A stretch of DNA of 64,000 nucleotides from Acephala macrosclerotiorum (Eukaryota; Ascomycota; Leotiomycetes; Helotiales; Mollisiaceae): assembly GCA_014904845.1 (NCBI GenBank), contig MU119398.1:1-64000 (forward strand), written 5' to 3'. The notes beneath the pieces were generated by a model that saw only the letters and a list, made by a program, of their open reading frames with translations, ran no database searches and was not told where the DNA came from. Made by a program: the position numbers and the translations under genes. Shown here one piece after another: positions 46,408 to 57,967 of the stretch; the first letter of the stretch is position 1, and every line of letters begins with the position of its first letter.

Positions 46408-48309
46408 TCAATCTCTACAATATGCTGCCGCGATTCGGACATCGTGCAACAAGCTCTCAGATTCGGGATTCGTTGGAAGTTGATCCATCTCTAATCCTAT
46501 ACTAAACTCTCTATCTCGAACCCGAGGTTCCCCCGAAGGTTCTTCCAAGTCTCCAGAGCCTTCCGAGTCACCCAACTCCTTAAATTCAAAGTCCAATGCC
46601 TTCCCACTCTTGCACAATGGACTCCCATGCTCTTTCTGAAACCAAACAATGGATCCGTTGGAGTCTCTCTTCAAGAATTCAATCCACAGGATAAGTCCTA
46701 GGCTTATACCAAGACCCGCCGAAGGTAGGCCTGCCCAGAGAGTAATTGCTGTCATCCACTGTTTGTCTGTGTATGGCATCAGATCGATGATTGGAGGATG
46801 AGAGAATGAGGCTCGACACCAGCAGGAATTATACCTTCCGATTTGGACGAGTAAGACGAGGATAATTACAGCGATCGTGGCTAAGGCATCCTTGAGAACC
46901 GTCCACCGGTAGATAAGCTTCAGCCGATGGTAGGGCCCACGTACCGAGGCATGGCAACAGCAAAACCGAATGAAACTATCGAATATGAAGCTAAAAAGCC
47001 ACAACCCCATGATACCGATCCAGGACAATGAACGACACCCAACGCCAATTCTGCGCCTGTCCGTATGGTTGGTGGCTGAGAGGAAGAGCGCAGGGAGACC
47101 AGAACCGAAAATGATCCAGAAAGTACTCATTAAGATAATTTGGCGTTGTCCTCGGCCATGTTCGTCAGGCGGAAGGTGCTTGCAGGGTCGCCAGAAACTG
47201 TTGATTCCAAGATAGTTTGCATTGATGCCGAAAAGCTTCGATGGGGCTTGCCACTTACTACGAAACTTGCTACTTTGGGTTGTGGTATCTGGAAGTGGGC
47301 AATGAGAGAAGAATTCTCGAGTCCATGGGTGCACCCATTCCGGAAAACGTGTGACGAGCCATGCATTACGTTGTTGAGGCGGTAACGGACAGTGTGCCAG
47401 TTGCACTGGAGGGAGAGATGAGGTCTGACGTCCAGCAACGAGACTCAGGCCCTTTAGATTCTTGTCCAGAGTCCTCAAAGTATGAATCGCTCCAGAATTA
47501 GTCGTAAATGTGCCTAGTCTCGCACTGAACCAGACTTGAGGAATCGTAATGAACAGAATAATGACCACTGCAATGGTGTGTGCCGTCTCATTCGAGACCC
47601 TAGTATCGTTCTGATCCATCTGTTTAACCGTCCGTACAATAGCAGTGGCAAGGGTCCCCACGAGACTAACTATAGCAATCATGGCTCTAAAAGTTGATGC
47701 TGGCCTTGCCATGGACAAGTCGTGACTTGCTTGTATGATTGCATTTTTCTCCTCATCAGTGAGTGAGCCCAGGTCTGTAGGAATCCTTTGCCAGCCAAAC
47801 TCCTCATAAGCAGCAGCAACAGTCGCAAGGGCCGCTGACACGCGAGAATTTTTAAATGCTACTGCGGCTTTACGAGAAAGCCGTCTATGCACCTCGAAGC
47901 GCGTTAAGAGAGACCGGAGACTGCCAATTGGATTCCCAATAGCATGGCAAGGTATGATTAGATAGCTCTGCCAACCTGCTGCGGGGAAGGCAAGATGGGC
48001 AATTAGGAAGAGCGTAGGAAGAACTAGGAGGGATAGTCGGTTGAATGTATCGCTCCATTCCCACAGATCGTAGCCTGACCCACACATAGCTGTACAGCCT
48101 TCGAGTGAGAGAACTCCTTCCTCCAGATCCCCATTGAAGCATCCACTGGCGCCCCGCTCCTCTACGCTCATGTTCTGAATAACGAGTAAACATTGCGTGA
48201 AGTTCAACTTCTGGAAAGGGTTCTGCGGTGGTGGGATACACGGCTGCGATTGAGTTGTTTCGAATAGGTAGATAAGGCTTGTCAAGAAGACTTGGAAACT
48301 TCGAGACAT
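46408..48309 (-). CDS. Signal-peptide, seven-TM fungal membrane protein, 633 aa
   Basis: Single exon. Residues 1-21 form a signal peptide. A short extracytoplasmic domain with Cys at 24, 40, 57, 72 and 76 follows. Hydrophobic segments that can span the membrane lie near 91-110, 208-225, 244-263, 390-411, 428-449, 473-490 and 518-545, and the C-terminal ~85 residues are acidic and cytoplasmic. Loops contain the W-V-H-P-W-T-R-E-F and F-G-I-N-A-N-Y-L-G-I-N-S-F-W motifs. The Cys spacing is not an eight-Cys CFEM domain, so it is not an obvious Pth11-type receptor. I recognise the general style of polytopic fungal hypothetical proteins but no named family. A sensor or transporter role is only a guess. 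Confidence 0.85.
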   Translation of the reverse strand: MSRSFQVFLTSLIYLFETTQSQPCIPPPQNPFQKLNFTQCLLVIQNMSVEERGASGCFNGDLEEGVLSLEGCTAMCGSGYDLWEWSDTFNRLSLLVLPTLFLIAHLAFPAAGWQSYLIIPCHAIGNPIGSLRSLLTRFEVHRRLSRKAAVAFKNSRVSAALATVAAAYEEFGWQRIPTDLGSLTDEEKNAIIQASHDLSMARPASTFRAMIAIVSLVGTLATAIVRTVKQMDQNDTRVSNETAHTIAVVIILFITIPQVWFSARLGTFTTNSGAIHTLRTLDKNLKGLSLVAGRQTSSLPPVQLAHCPLPPQQRNAWLVTRFPEWVHPWTREFFSHCPLPDTTTQSSKFRSKWQAPSKLFGINANYLGINSFWRPCKHLPPDEHGRGQRQIILMSTFWIIFGSGLPALFLSATNHTDRRRIGVGCRSLSWIGIMGLWLFSFIFDSFIRFCCCHASVRGPYHRLKLIYRWTVLKDALATIAVIILVLLVQIGRYNSCWCRASFSHPPIIDLMPYTDKQWMTAITLWAGLPSAGLGISLGLILWIEFLKRDSNGSIVWFQKEHGSPLCKSGKALDFEFKELGDSEGSGDLEEPSGEPRVRDREFSIGLEMDQLPTNPESESLLHDVRIAAAYCRD

Positions 48310-49647
48310 TTCCCCCCGTGTTGTTCGAGGCGGGTGCTTGATGGGCCGATCTTCTCCGCAAGCTATGATCCCTTAGGATCCCAGGTGTTTGGACAACCAG
48401 ATGTTTATACTGACCTTTTCAATGCAAACTTAGATGAAGCTCAGATCATAAGAGACCCAAAGTATTAAAGGGAGAGATGAGTGAAGGTGGTGCTGGTGAC
48501 ACAAATCAATAAAGCTCTCTCGGAAACCGCCTTCTCAACATGTATCCTATCTATTCTGGCTCCTAAAATAGAACCTCAGTTTCTAATAGGCTCAACGAAT
48601 TTATTAAATCGCAAAGGCTGCGGGGAAATTGGCCCGAGCAGAACATGCCGTGTGCGGTGGCTTGGGGCTGAATCACCCCCAGCCCGTCATTCGCCAATTG
48701 CAATTGTATTCGGTAGATAAGAAGCGCCTAATAATGGGGACCTTAAGCCACGGAGTCAAAATATACGAACGAGTTGAGACGAGAAGGTGCCGACAGAAAA
48801 GTCAGTCTGCCTCTCCATAGAACTCCCCAACCTCCACCGCCTTGCACGGAATATTGTCGGTCGATGATGATTAAAAGAAGGGGGGAGGTAGATATTTATA
48901 GACCGCGACTCGACTCCTCGACTGCTAGGTAAGTCTAGGTGAGGGGGGAGGGATGGGGGGAATCGTGACTTTAACTCAGCGCTGCTTGATATCAATGACC
49001 GCAACCTCACTTGAGCGGAATACTTCCGACCTCATTCACTTCACAAACACATTCCTCGTTCGAATTGATGCCCAAATCATGAGGAATCTCACCAAGCAAG
49101 TCGACGCATTCACATCAAACCCAGCCACCACACAATAAGTTCCCATTCCCAAATTCAAGTCTGAATGTTCAAACCTAGCTTGACGTTTACTCGCCTTCAT
49201 AAGTATTGACTTGCGAGTAGAACATTGAACCGAGACCAACTTGCCTGCGAAGACGCCTCAAAGAAAGTAAGAGGCACTCGCCACAACCCACAAGGCACAC
49301 ACGAAAAATAGAATAAGCCGATGATGAATCGAGATTCAGTTGCATTCCATACATGGGCAGTGGTATCATCAAGTTAACGCTACTCTACTCGTACAACAAC
49401 GAAATAGCTTTCTCACATGAAGTCCATTGATCTCCACTCTAATTCTTCCCGGCAGTAGCATTCATACAATACAAATTCGTAACTCTAACAACCCGTCACG
49501 CACTTTGGAATGCTTTGCAACGCTATCCACCCGAACGCCGTGAAACTCAGCCCCGGCGTCAATGCCCAGAGCGCCTCTAGTTCTTTCCCACGCTATGCTG
49601 ATGTTAATATGTATCTTCCAGGTACTATTTCCATCGCCCTCCCAAAC
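48310..49647. other. Intergenic
   Basis: Promoter of the membrane protein on the left and 3' flank of the next gene on the right. ORFs up to 84 codons without motif. Confidence 0.4.
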
Positions 49648-51891
49648 TCACCCAGTAACCCTCCTAACCCACAACCCCGTCGGCTCATAAACAGCATCCT
49701 TATCCCTCCTCTTCCACGCCCTATGCAACCTCAACCCCACATCATGTTCCTCCCTCCTAACATCCGCCTCCTCAACCCTCAACTGCTCCACCTTCAATTT
49801 CTCCACTTCCCTCTTCCTCCTCACCTCTTCCGTTAGCACCAGATGATCCTTCGGCATCAATTCTGTCATTTGTCTTATGGAACGCTCGATGTTTGTGCGG
49901 CGGTGGGCGAGGTTGTCGAGTTGGGCTTGGAGCTGTGTTACGAGATCGTGGGAGGAGGCTTCGGAGGGGGTCATGGGGAGGTTTTTGGTGGTATTGGAGA
50001 AGTTTGAGGCGGTGGATTGGCGGTTCTTGGTGTGGGCTAGGGAGGAGGACATGGAGATGAAGACTGGTGAACTAGGGTTGACTGCCTTCCTGCTTATATT
50101 CGCGACTGCGCCGATCGGGGGACGTTTGCGATCCAGTATCGAGGCTGGTTGCTCGAAAGCGTAAGATGTGGGAGGGGTCGGCATTGGTGGGCGGTCGTAG
50201 TCGTCGGATGGGCGGGGTGTTCCTTGTGTGTACTGAGAGGTAGCGTACGTGCTGATGCTGAAGCGGGAGGGTGGTTCTTGGTACTGATCTTCGTGCTCTT
50301 CCTTCGGGGTACTAACTCGTTGAATTGCTTCGCGGAAGTTTCGCTCAATGCCTGCCAGTGTATCTTCTCTCTCGAACCCGCTCGGTGGTTGTCCAATAGG
50401 GTCGGTATTCCCTCTCGCAACTCTGGTAGCAGCAGACAGAGGGGCGACGACAGGATCCGGAGTGATGATGACTGGCGACTCCACGACGCGTGGACTATTT
50501 CGACCACTATTCGAGAGCACGGTTCGTATAGTGGGGTCGATGTATTCTGGCATCTGGGCCGACGCAGGGCTCGTTTCACCATCGCCAGATCGGATGATGG
50601 TCACAGGGGTACTAGCCCCAGATTGGGAGCTAGAAGTGGGCGAAGCAACACGCTTACTACTCTTTCGAGGAATGTTCAGGGGCGGGATGTCGAATCGGTC
50701 TTTGACAGGAGAGACGAGAGTTGTTCGCCCTGTTGCACCTCTCCATTCTGGTCGTTCGGTAGACTTGGAGTTGTTAATTTTCAACCCTCGAACTCGGTCT
50801 CCGAATGATGTATGTGGTTTCGATCCGCTTGTGATGTTCGATTCATTTCCCAGAACAATGCCCGTCTCCTTATGAACAGGTCGAAGTCCGGGAGGTGTGA
50901 ATTGTCCTGGCTTTGCGGATTGTGGCTTTCCCCCCTCGCTGGTTGTAATCTCTCCAGTATATGGATCCCATCTTGGATCATGCGCGATACGACCCCGAGG
51001 GTTGTCACCGACCTCCTTCCGAGTGACCAGATTGTTTGCAGCAGCAGCTACTTGGTTGCGTCTTTTCTCTCGGCGGAGGACAGGAATGTTGCTCGACGGT
51101 GGCTTCGAACTCGATCCAGGTCTACTCGGCGGTCTCCCAATACCTAGTCGAGAAACATCAGGCATCTCGTCGATAGGAGACACGTCCGGCTCGTGCTGCT
51201 GACTCCTGGAGACTGTTAGCAACTATCTCTCTGAACATGAGGGACAGACATGAGGAGGTAGAGAGGGAAGGCGGGGTGCTGCTGGCTAAGGACTCTGAGA
51301 TCTAAATACTGCGTGGACTGTTCCGGAGTTCTCCATTTATCCGCAAGTTGGGGTCTGTAGAGCAGCTCCAAGGCATGCTCTCGGTATATCCACAAAAGAT
51401 TCGACATACCTGTGATTCGGTCTATCAAGCTCTGGTGAACTTGGGGGAGACACCTCTTCTTCAGTATAATCTGCGTATGAGTTCTGGAACCGGGTAGTTA
51501 TGGGGTTCGGAGAGGGTTGTGAATAGATTGAAGATACAGGTCTGAATTTGGAGTCGCGGTGTTGGGGAGGAGGGGGTAGGTTGGAGTTGCTAGATTTGTT
51601 AGCTAGGTTCTTCGCTGCAAAGTCTGCCACCTCGAAGCATAAATTGAACGTTAGGTGCTTCAAGTGTGTTTATCCCATTCACCAACCACCGTACTCAATG
51701 TCCAAACTTCGTGTAGAAACCGGGACTCACTATGGCAGACCAAGCTTATCCATATCTTCTCGCGGAGGCCGTGGCGGAGCTCTTCTCTCGTTTGTTCGAA
51801 TGCCCAACCCAGCTCCTCCATATACTGTCTCGTCTTGTCCTTGAACCGCCGGTGGACGGCCTCCTCTTGAATTATTGAGCCTCTTCCACAT
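49648..51891 (-). CDS. Ser/Pro-rich disordered protein with C-terminal coiled coil, 632 aa
   Basis: Exons on the minus strand: 51891-51731, 51589-51410 and 51205-49648. Introns are 141 bp (GTGAGT..TCTAG) and 204 bp (GTATGT..TCCAG), and only this acceptor keeps frame in the last exon. The start M-W-K-R-L-N-N-S-R-G is chosen as the first ATG giving an uninterrupted spliced frame. Residues up to about 500 are Pro/Ser/Arg-rich with S-R-P-G-S-S-S and T-P-T-P-P-T patches, typical of phosphorylated scaffold proteins. About 540-610 is a Leu/Glu/Arg heptad-rich coiled coil (L-D-N-L-A-H-R-R-T-N-I-E-R ... E-V-E-K-L-K-V-E-Q-L). It ends R-R-V-T-G. No catalytic motif; role unknown, possibly cytoskeletal or polarity scaffold (inference). 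Confidence 0.8.
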
Positions 51892-53485
51892 TATGGCGGT
51901 GCCTGCGACGCTGAAGCTTTGAACGTGTGATGCGCGCCGGGGATGAGACCGTCGGGGAACGTCTGAAAGTGCTTGTTCCCGACTCCTACAATCTTGGGTA
52001 TATCAGGAACTGATGCGCAGTCGTTGAATATCAGGTGTCGCGCTCAGGCGGTGCTGAGAATTGTTATGTTGGTAACGTCGCGAGATGTCGTGAAGTCGTA
52101 AATCGTGATTTGAAGGAGTGGAAGTGGCTGAGCCAGCAGAACGTCGTCTGCATGAAGTAGATGAATGTATGGCGCGAAGGCGGATTGAAGTCAGAGATTG
52201 AAGGAGGGAATGAATGACATCGAGACACGGTCACGAGAGGTGGTGTTTGGGTGAATGGTGGTGGTACAAAAATAATTCGCGATCTCCTGTCAATAGAGCC
52301 GCCGTGTTGATTGTTGACGGCGTGAGAACCAATAAAACAGCATGACCAGCAAAACAGCAGAATAAATTAAGAACGCCGGTGCACGAGAACGAAGAGAAGG
52401 AGAGAATTGGGAAGAGCGAAAGATTTGAAATTATCGTCCTTACTCGACAACCAACGATTTTGTTTCCCCTCGTTGCTGTCCTTGCGCGAATTGAAGGAGG
52501 GCGCTCAGAGTGATGTTTCGTTTCAGGTCAGCCTAGCGTAAGGGTCCTACCGACTCTTATTGCAATTGCAATTGCAGAATAGCCTCAATTCTATTGTTGG
52601 ATGACTGCAATAACAATAGATGAAAAGTCTACGAAGCTTTAATTCTTTATTGATGACATTTGTACAGATTTGTAGTGTTTTCATGAGCTGCGTTCTCGGG
52701 AGGGCGATGCTGCACCCATCTTCACCCTCAAACCGCATCAAGCTTGGCCCCTCTACCTGGTCTGCCCGCGTTGTCTCAAGAGGATCAGTGATGCCCGAGG
52801 CAATGCGTTATGAGAATAGGCTCAATATCAGGGAGTTTCAAACAGAGATCAACCGAGAATTAAGCATATGGAGTGGATACTGGATAGAAGGAGAGAAGTC
52901 TGCAGGATATCATGCAAAAGACTGGCGCTTCACAAGATTGTTGACGTTGAATCATTCAAATGTAAGCCAGACAGGTCTCGAGAGTGAGAGTTCGGCAGAT
53001 GAACCACCGGCCGGTGCACAATTTGAGAAAAGGGGGGCCATTCACGTGACTACCGCAATATATCATCCTAAAACTCCACCATTCTGCTTTTGCCCTAATA
53101 GATGGATCAACTCAAATTGTCCTCAGGATCTACTCAACTTACTGATGCCCTCTTAAGAAGAGACACAATAATATCTATCACATGACATTTCGGCCCCTCG
53201 GACTCCAGATCCGAGCTGCACGAAATGTGGTTGAGCTTCTGCTGAGCTTCCAACCGTTTCGACTTTATTGACAACCATCTCACATCTCACCTGGACGACA
53301 ACCACGATTCCCACGACCTTCACAGAATCAAGACAGATTAATTCGGCATTTGTGAATTCACCATTTCCATTGAGGATCCCAATTTCCACCTGTCCAAACC
53401 GAAAGAACACAACTCCAGTAAAGCTTACGGAAGTGCCGACGAAAAACCACATCTCACTCCCAACTTGTACAACACCACAGCAACC
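51892..53485. other. Intergenic
   Basis: Divergent promoter space between the coiled-coil gene and the DAP1-like gene. A CAATTGCAATTGCA palindromic run lies near 52563. A 178-codon plus-strand ORF (52620-53156) has no supporting motif. Confidence 0.4.
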
Positions 53486-54171
53486 ATGGACTACGTCGAG
53501 AACCGAATGGCCCAAGGTCAATTCTACTATTTCCACCCTCTGCCAGCGCCAGAACAATGCTGACAACTTTGCAGAGGCCGCGAAGCAACAAGCCAACCCC
53601 GCACCAGAAGTGTAAGCCCCTCCATCCTCATCCTACCTCTGCCAATGCTGCGTCACTTTCCTCTCCCTTCTGAAGGGTTACTGACGCTCGAACTTACAGG
53701 CAATCGCTCTTCACACCCATAAACGCCATCCTCCTCTCGTTACTAGTTCTCATCGCCTACAACACCTTCAAACCAAAACCTAAAACCGTCCTCCCCACCC
53801 CCGCACCACCCATCGTATTCAAGACCTTCACCCCTCCAACCCTCCTCCCCTTCAACGGTGAAAATAATATGCCCGTCTACCTCGCCGTCCGCGGCCGCGT
53901 CTTCGACGTCACTTCAGGCCGCAACTTCTACGGCCCCGGCGGCCCCTACGCAAACTTCGCCGGACGAGATGCGAGTCGTGGATTGGCGTGTGGGAGTTTT
54001 GATGAGGAGATGCTGACGAAGGATTTGCAAGCGCCCTTGGATACGCTGGAGGGCTTGGGAGGGGAGGAGATGGAGGCGTTGAGGGGGTGGGAGGAGAGGT
54101 TTGAGGAGAAGTATTTGGTTGTTGGGAGGTTGGTTGCTGTTGGTGATGAAGGAAAGGAGGAGAAGTCGTGA
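53486..54171 (+). CDS. DAP1: DAP1/MAPR-type cytochrome b5-like haem protein, 179 aa
   Basis: Exons 53486-53516, 53575-53611 and 53700-54171; introns of 58 and 88 bp. A short N-terminus (M-D-Y-V-E-N-R) is followed by a membrane anchor at about 30-46 and a cytochrome b5-like domain from about 60. V-Y-L-A-V-R-G-R-V-F-D-V-T-S and F-Y-G-P-G-G-P-Y-A-N-F-A-G-R-D-A-S-R-G are diagnostic of the membrane-associated progesterone receptor/Dap1 family. Tyr106 corresponds to the haem-ligating Tyr of PGRMC1, and Tyr100 is the other conserved one. Known members bind haem and support sterol-synthesising P450 enzymes (Erg11) in the ER. Length and layout match the family. Confidence 0.93.
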
Positions 54172-54905
54172 GAGGAGAGTGCGAGCTGTAGTGGGGAGAC
54201 TGAGGATATAATGGTTCAATGAGATAGAAATGGATCGAAGCTGGGACAGCGGAGTTATGGTAAATTGCTGGGAGGTAGACCTCCTGTTGAAGTACTGCAC
54301 ACAAAAAATACAATTCATGGCATACAACCGAAGACTCCTCCCCCGGACGTTTTGAGGATCATTCAGGATGGGCAACTCAACGTTCGAAGGATAGAGAGGT
54401 ACTCTGAACGCCGAGGTTGAGAACAACTACCAATTTCCGACCTCAGACAATGATCACATCTATTTCCCACCTCTACTTTTCAGTCTCTCGTCCTTTCAAA
54501 GCAGAGCAATTCACCTCAACACTAAAAATTGAACTACTGCCTCGCGCCTCAAGCGAGGCTCTCTCCTCTTCCCTTCAGCCTGTCAAGTATAAAACTTCTC
54601 TTGCAGATGCAAAGAACTTCCATCACCAGCACTTCCCACACATATCACAACCACAACAAGGTTGTGGACCATCGCGCGAACAGACTTGGAGTGTCAGCCA
54701 TAGCTGCCGAACACGTCAAAACAATGCTCTTTCTATACCTCTCTACGAATACCGCCAATTTGCCTCGGTTGTTGTCCTTGCCGTCAACAAATTTCTGCTA
54801 TTAAACATCTTTTTTCATCTCATTTCACACCTGCGAGCCTACCCGACAAATGAAGTCCCTCACACGGAACTCACGTCCCTATTTGCTCTCCTTGACATCC
54901 TAAAA
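54172..54905. other. Intergenic
   Basis: 3' flank of the DAP1-like gene. Overlapping ORFs of 90-175 codons on both strands lack motifs and compete with each other. Confidence 0.35.
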
Positions 54906-55283
54906 TCATCGTCCCTGCCCACAAACAAACACAAGCCGCTCTAGCTTGTCGACGTCTGTGCAGGAGGAGGGGTTTATATCGTTGCTGGGGGCGGGCTTGA
55001 AGTCGAAATAGGGTATGAGGGGCGACTCACTATTTGGAGAGTTTGCCTGGTGTGATGCATTCATGATCAAAAGGGGTGGGTATGTGCGTGAATTGCAGTT
55101 GACGCCAATACCTGACCTTCTCTCAATCAGGTACCGCGGAATAACGGTTATTCCACTTCTCTCTGGGTATAATCCCCTTCCTCGCGACCGAATAATGCGC
55201 TTCAACATCTCCGCCTTCCAACTCTCCCAGCGAGCCTGGCGGTTGTGCTTGAGTTGCGCTAGCACCTCCCATATCCCCAGCAT
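54906..55283 (-). CDS. Possible small basic protein, 125 aa
   Basis: Single ORF starting M-L-G-I-W-E-V-L-A-Q-L-K-H-N-R-Q-A-R-W, with an amphipathic basic helix in the first 40 residues and a more acidic end (P-Y-F-D-F-K-P-A-P-S-N-D). The reading looks more protein-like than overlapping frames, but no family is recognised and a GTACCT word inside it could be a donor. Confidence 0.3.
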   Translation of the reverse strand: MLGIWEVLAQLKHNRQARWESWKAEMLKRIIRSRGRGLYPERSGITVIPRYLIERRSGIGVNCNSRTYPPLLIMNASHQANSPNSESPLIPYFDFKPAPSNDINPSSCTDVDKLERLVFVCGQGR

Positions 55284-55839
55284 CTTCGAGGCTTCAAAGG
55301 AGCTTAAATGCTCCCTACTCCACGCTAAGACCCCAGCTATCTCGTTCGTTCTGTTGTGCTTGCTGTCAAATTCTGTTCATTATCAATACTCTAATTTTCC
55401 TCGGACAGCACATGCTTCAAGCAGACGAGACAGCTGTGAAGTTTGTATCTTTATGCACATTTATTTCCATTGGAAGCGTGCGGACGGACGGCTGTCAGTG
55501 CTTACAGCCAAACAGACGCTGTGTTTGACAATAAGTCATTGATTGTGGATGGATTGCTTTGTCGTTGCGGTTGTGGGTGGGGTTTGTATCGTAGATAGGA
55601 GAAGGGTTAGAGGATACATGGTAAGGGGTTGGTGCGTCGATTCCTTCTAATTAAATGGATTGCTTGTTCCAATCCGTTGGGATTTTGCATTTGAACAATC
55701 ATTCTGATTGTTCTACAGGATGGACTTTCGTGCTTGCGTTCAGTCATCCCCCTCTCGGCACCAGTCAGCACCTTCAAACATCAAACCCCCCTGTCCCCAT
55801 CCCCCCCTCTTCTCCCGCATCCTCAACAACTCACTCAAA
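55284..55839. other. Intergenic
   Basis: Nothing supported. Short ORFs only. Confidence 0.35.
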
Positions 55840-56749
55840 TCACGGTCTATACACCTTCATAGTAACAGGCATACAAGGTCTCCCCGCCACAGCTACATCC
55901 AACTGATTTCCCGGACCCGAATAACGAAACTCATAACGATCTTGACTAGCAGTCCGAATACAGATATGTCCCCCAGGCGTTTCTGGTGAGGTACCACGAG
56001 CTCGAAGGGATAACTCGAGTTGAAGGGCATCGGTGTCTATATTACAGCCATAGGTTACCTTTGACGTATTAGCATTGTGGAGAGATGTTATGGTTAGTGA
56101 GAGTTGGGCGAGAGCTGTCTTAGAATTGATGAAGTCTACTTGGTTTGATTTCTCAAACCAGACGATTTCTAGCCCCGATATCACCGTGTGAGGGAGGGGA
56201 GGTTTATATGGGAATAGGCGCGTACGTCGAAGATTGCGCGTGGGTCGCCGCGCTCGGTCATGAACATTTTCGTTGTGTTGTCTTCTAGTATATACTTGAT
56301 TCTATTAGTCCATTTCCAATTTATCCTCCTACTTTTTGTACATGTCGGGGAATAACATGCTGGCAAAAGGGGGGGAAAGAAGAAAAAGTGGATGGGAAGA
56401 TGGGAAAATGAAATTCGAAGATCGTATCCGGACACCCCTCGGGAAGAGCAATGGGAACCAAAACGCACTTCGCCATTTATCACCGTCCTAATCCCCCACT
56501 GCGCAATTAACCCATCAATAAGCTGGATGTTGAAAGTAGCAGCTCTAGCAGGACTCAAGTACAAATGCTGATCTCCTCCACCCGCGAACCACAGATTCAT
56601 GTTCTTATTATGGAGAACTGGGTATTGTTTAGTGTTGATTTGGATTCCGAAGGGGCGGGAGTTATCAACCATCGGTTTTGTGGTAGGTTTTGTGCATGCT
56701 AACGTGAGGGTTGTTATTGTGAGGAAGAAGGGTGGAGGGAGAGATGCAT
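55840..56749 (-). pseudogene. Secreted-like protein gene with two frame breaks
   Basis: On the minus strand a hydrophobic signal-like stretch ending in L-T-L-A-C lies near 56695-56745 but has no ATG in its frame; the nearby ATG at 56749 is one frame off. It is followed by P-F-G-I-Q-I-N-T-K-Q-Y-P-V-L-H and G-G-G-D-Q-H-L-Y-L-S. An intron with donor GTGCGT could join N-G-E to Y-I-L-E-D-N-T-T-K. After A-I-F-D the frame shifts again before the last part (L-E-I-V-W-F-E-K ... V-Y-R-P, stop at 55840). Two independent frame breaks mean either a recent pseudogene or base-calling errors. Looks like a small secreted fungal protein; no family named. Confidence 0.45.
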
Positions 56750-56849
56750 TTTAAGCCGTTCTTGGGAGGTCGAAAGGGAGGCGAGTTATGGTTTAGTGAG
56801 ATGGTTGAAGGTATGATATAGAGGGGATATGGAAGTAATCGAAGAGACA

Positions 56850-57784
56850 TCTAATGGGATTCTTGATATATTACTATGGTCTCAGAATGAGACTAGGTAT
56901 GAAAGGCTACCGAGCCTCGCCAAGAGCTGATACGAGAATATTCAGAGCCAGGAGTACTAAGTTGGGACCTCGTGACATCAGAACCTCCCCTTCTAGCGAT
57001 CTGCACCTTGGCGGTCGGCTTTAAGCTAACAGATCTCATGCAGCTTATTTAACATTGCCGGGAACTCTACATTTTATAATGCTGCAAGCGGGCTGGATGT
57101 TCGATAAGTATCTTGGGGTGAGGGAGACAAGGGAGGGAGTGCTGAAAGGGAAGACCAGAGGCAAAAGAAGGGGGCGGGGGGGCTTCAAGATTTCATTGAG
57201 AAGCTTAAAGCTTGAAGCAGAGGGAAGAAAGGGGAGAGGACTTCTCACACGAAGAATTTGAAGCGATTTCAGTTGCTCGGAAGAGGAAGAGGCCTGGCAC
57301 ATGTTTCTAGAGTGTTTTCGAGTTCACGGTTCCATTCATGTAGACCAGAAAATGTTATGAAAGGAAGTTGGATAGCTAGAGAGCTCACGAGACTGAGTAC
57401 AGTGCAAACTCGCCATCCTGGATTCTCAATGCTACACCAACCGAGACACGAACTCCATGAAAAGCCTGCCGATAACCGTAGACTGTTCTTTCTTTCAAAA
57501 GCAGCTATTCCTGTCATTTATATATATGACATCTCAATAAGAATGTCCCTCCTATTTCCAAATGAGATGTGTGATTCTTGGCGATTCATGACTGAGACAT
57601 GAAAATTCTCGTCAAGTTACACTTTGAATCTCATCCGAAAAGCTGTGAATGAAAGCGTTTTCCAGAACACTCTTCAGACTGAATCCACGTCATATTCAAC
57701 CTGATGGAGTCTACACTTCAGAATTAATTTCCGTAGTTCGAATCATTTCAGAGCCCTGGGGGGTCAACGAGAGGCCCAAAGGTC
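56850..57784. other. Intergenic
   Basis: No supported gene; ORFs of 68-114 codons lack motifs. The end carries the promoter of the zinc-ribbon-like gene. Confidence 0.4.
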
Positions 57785-57791
57785 TATAAAA
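57785..57791 (+). promoter_or_regulatory. TATA box of the small CxxC gene
   Basis: TATAAAA lies about 180 bases before the ATG at 57968. The leader in between contains two copies of AAGACACAATTCAA (near 57841 and 57865). Confidence 0.5.
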
Positions 57792-57967
57792 GAAAATTTA
57801 CTTTCCCTAGAAGTGGCCCCTTTCCTTCATCCGCCAACATTAAGACACAATTCAAGAATAAAATCAAGACACAATTCAACATCAACTTCAAACGAGGAAA
57901 AAGCTCATCCAATCAAACTTACAACATCAATTAATAAGTCTTCAAGTACTAAGTCCCTCAAGACAAG

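Noticed and set aside
52620..53156. 178-codon plus-strand ORF with a hydrophobic start
   Set aside because: No domain, no conserved motif, composition like random sequence; lies in promoter space of two divergent genes.
57734..57742. GTTCGAATC resembling a tRNA B box
   Set aside because: Flanks cannot form a T-arm stem and there is no A box or acceptor stem.
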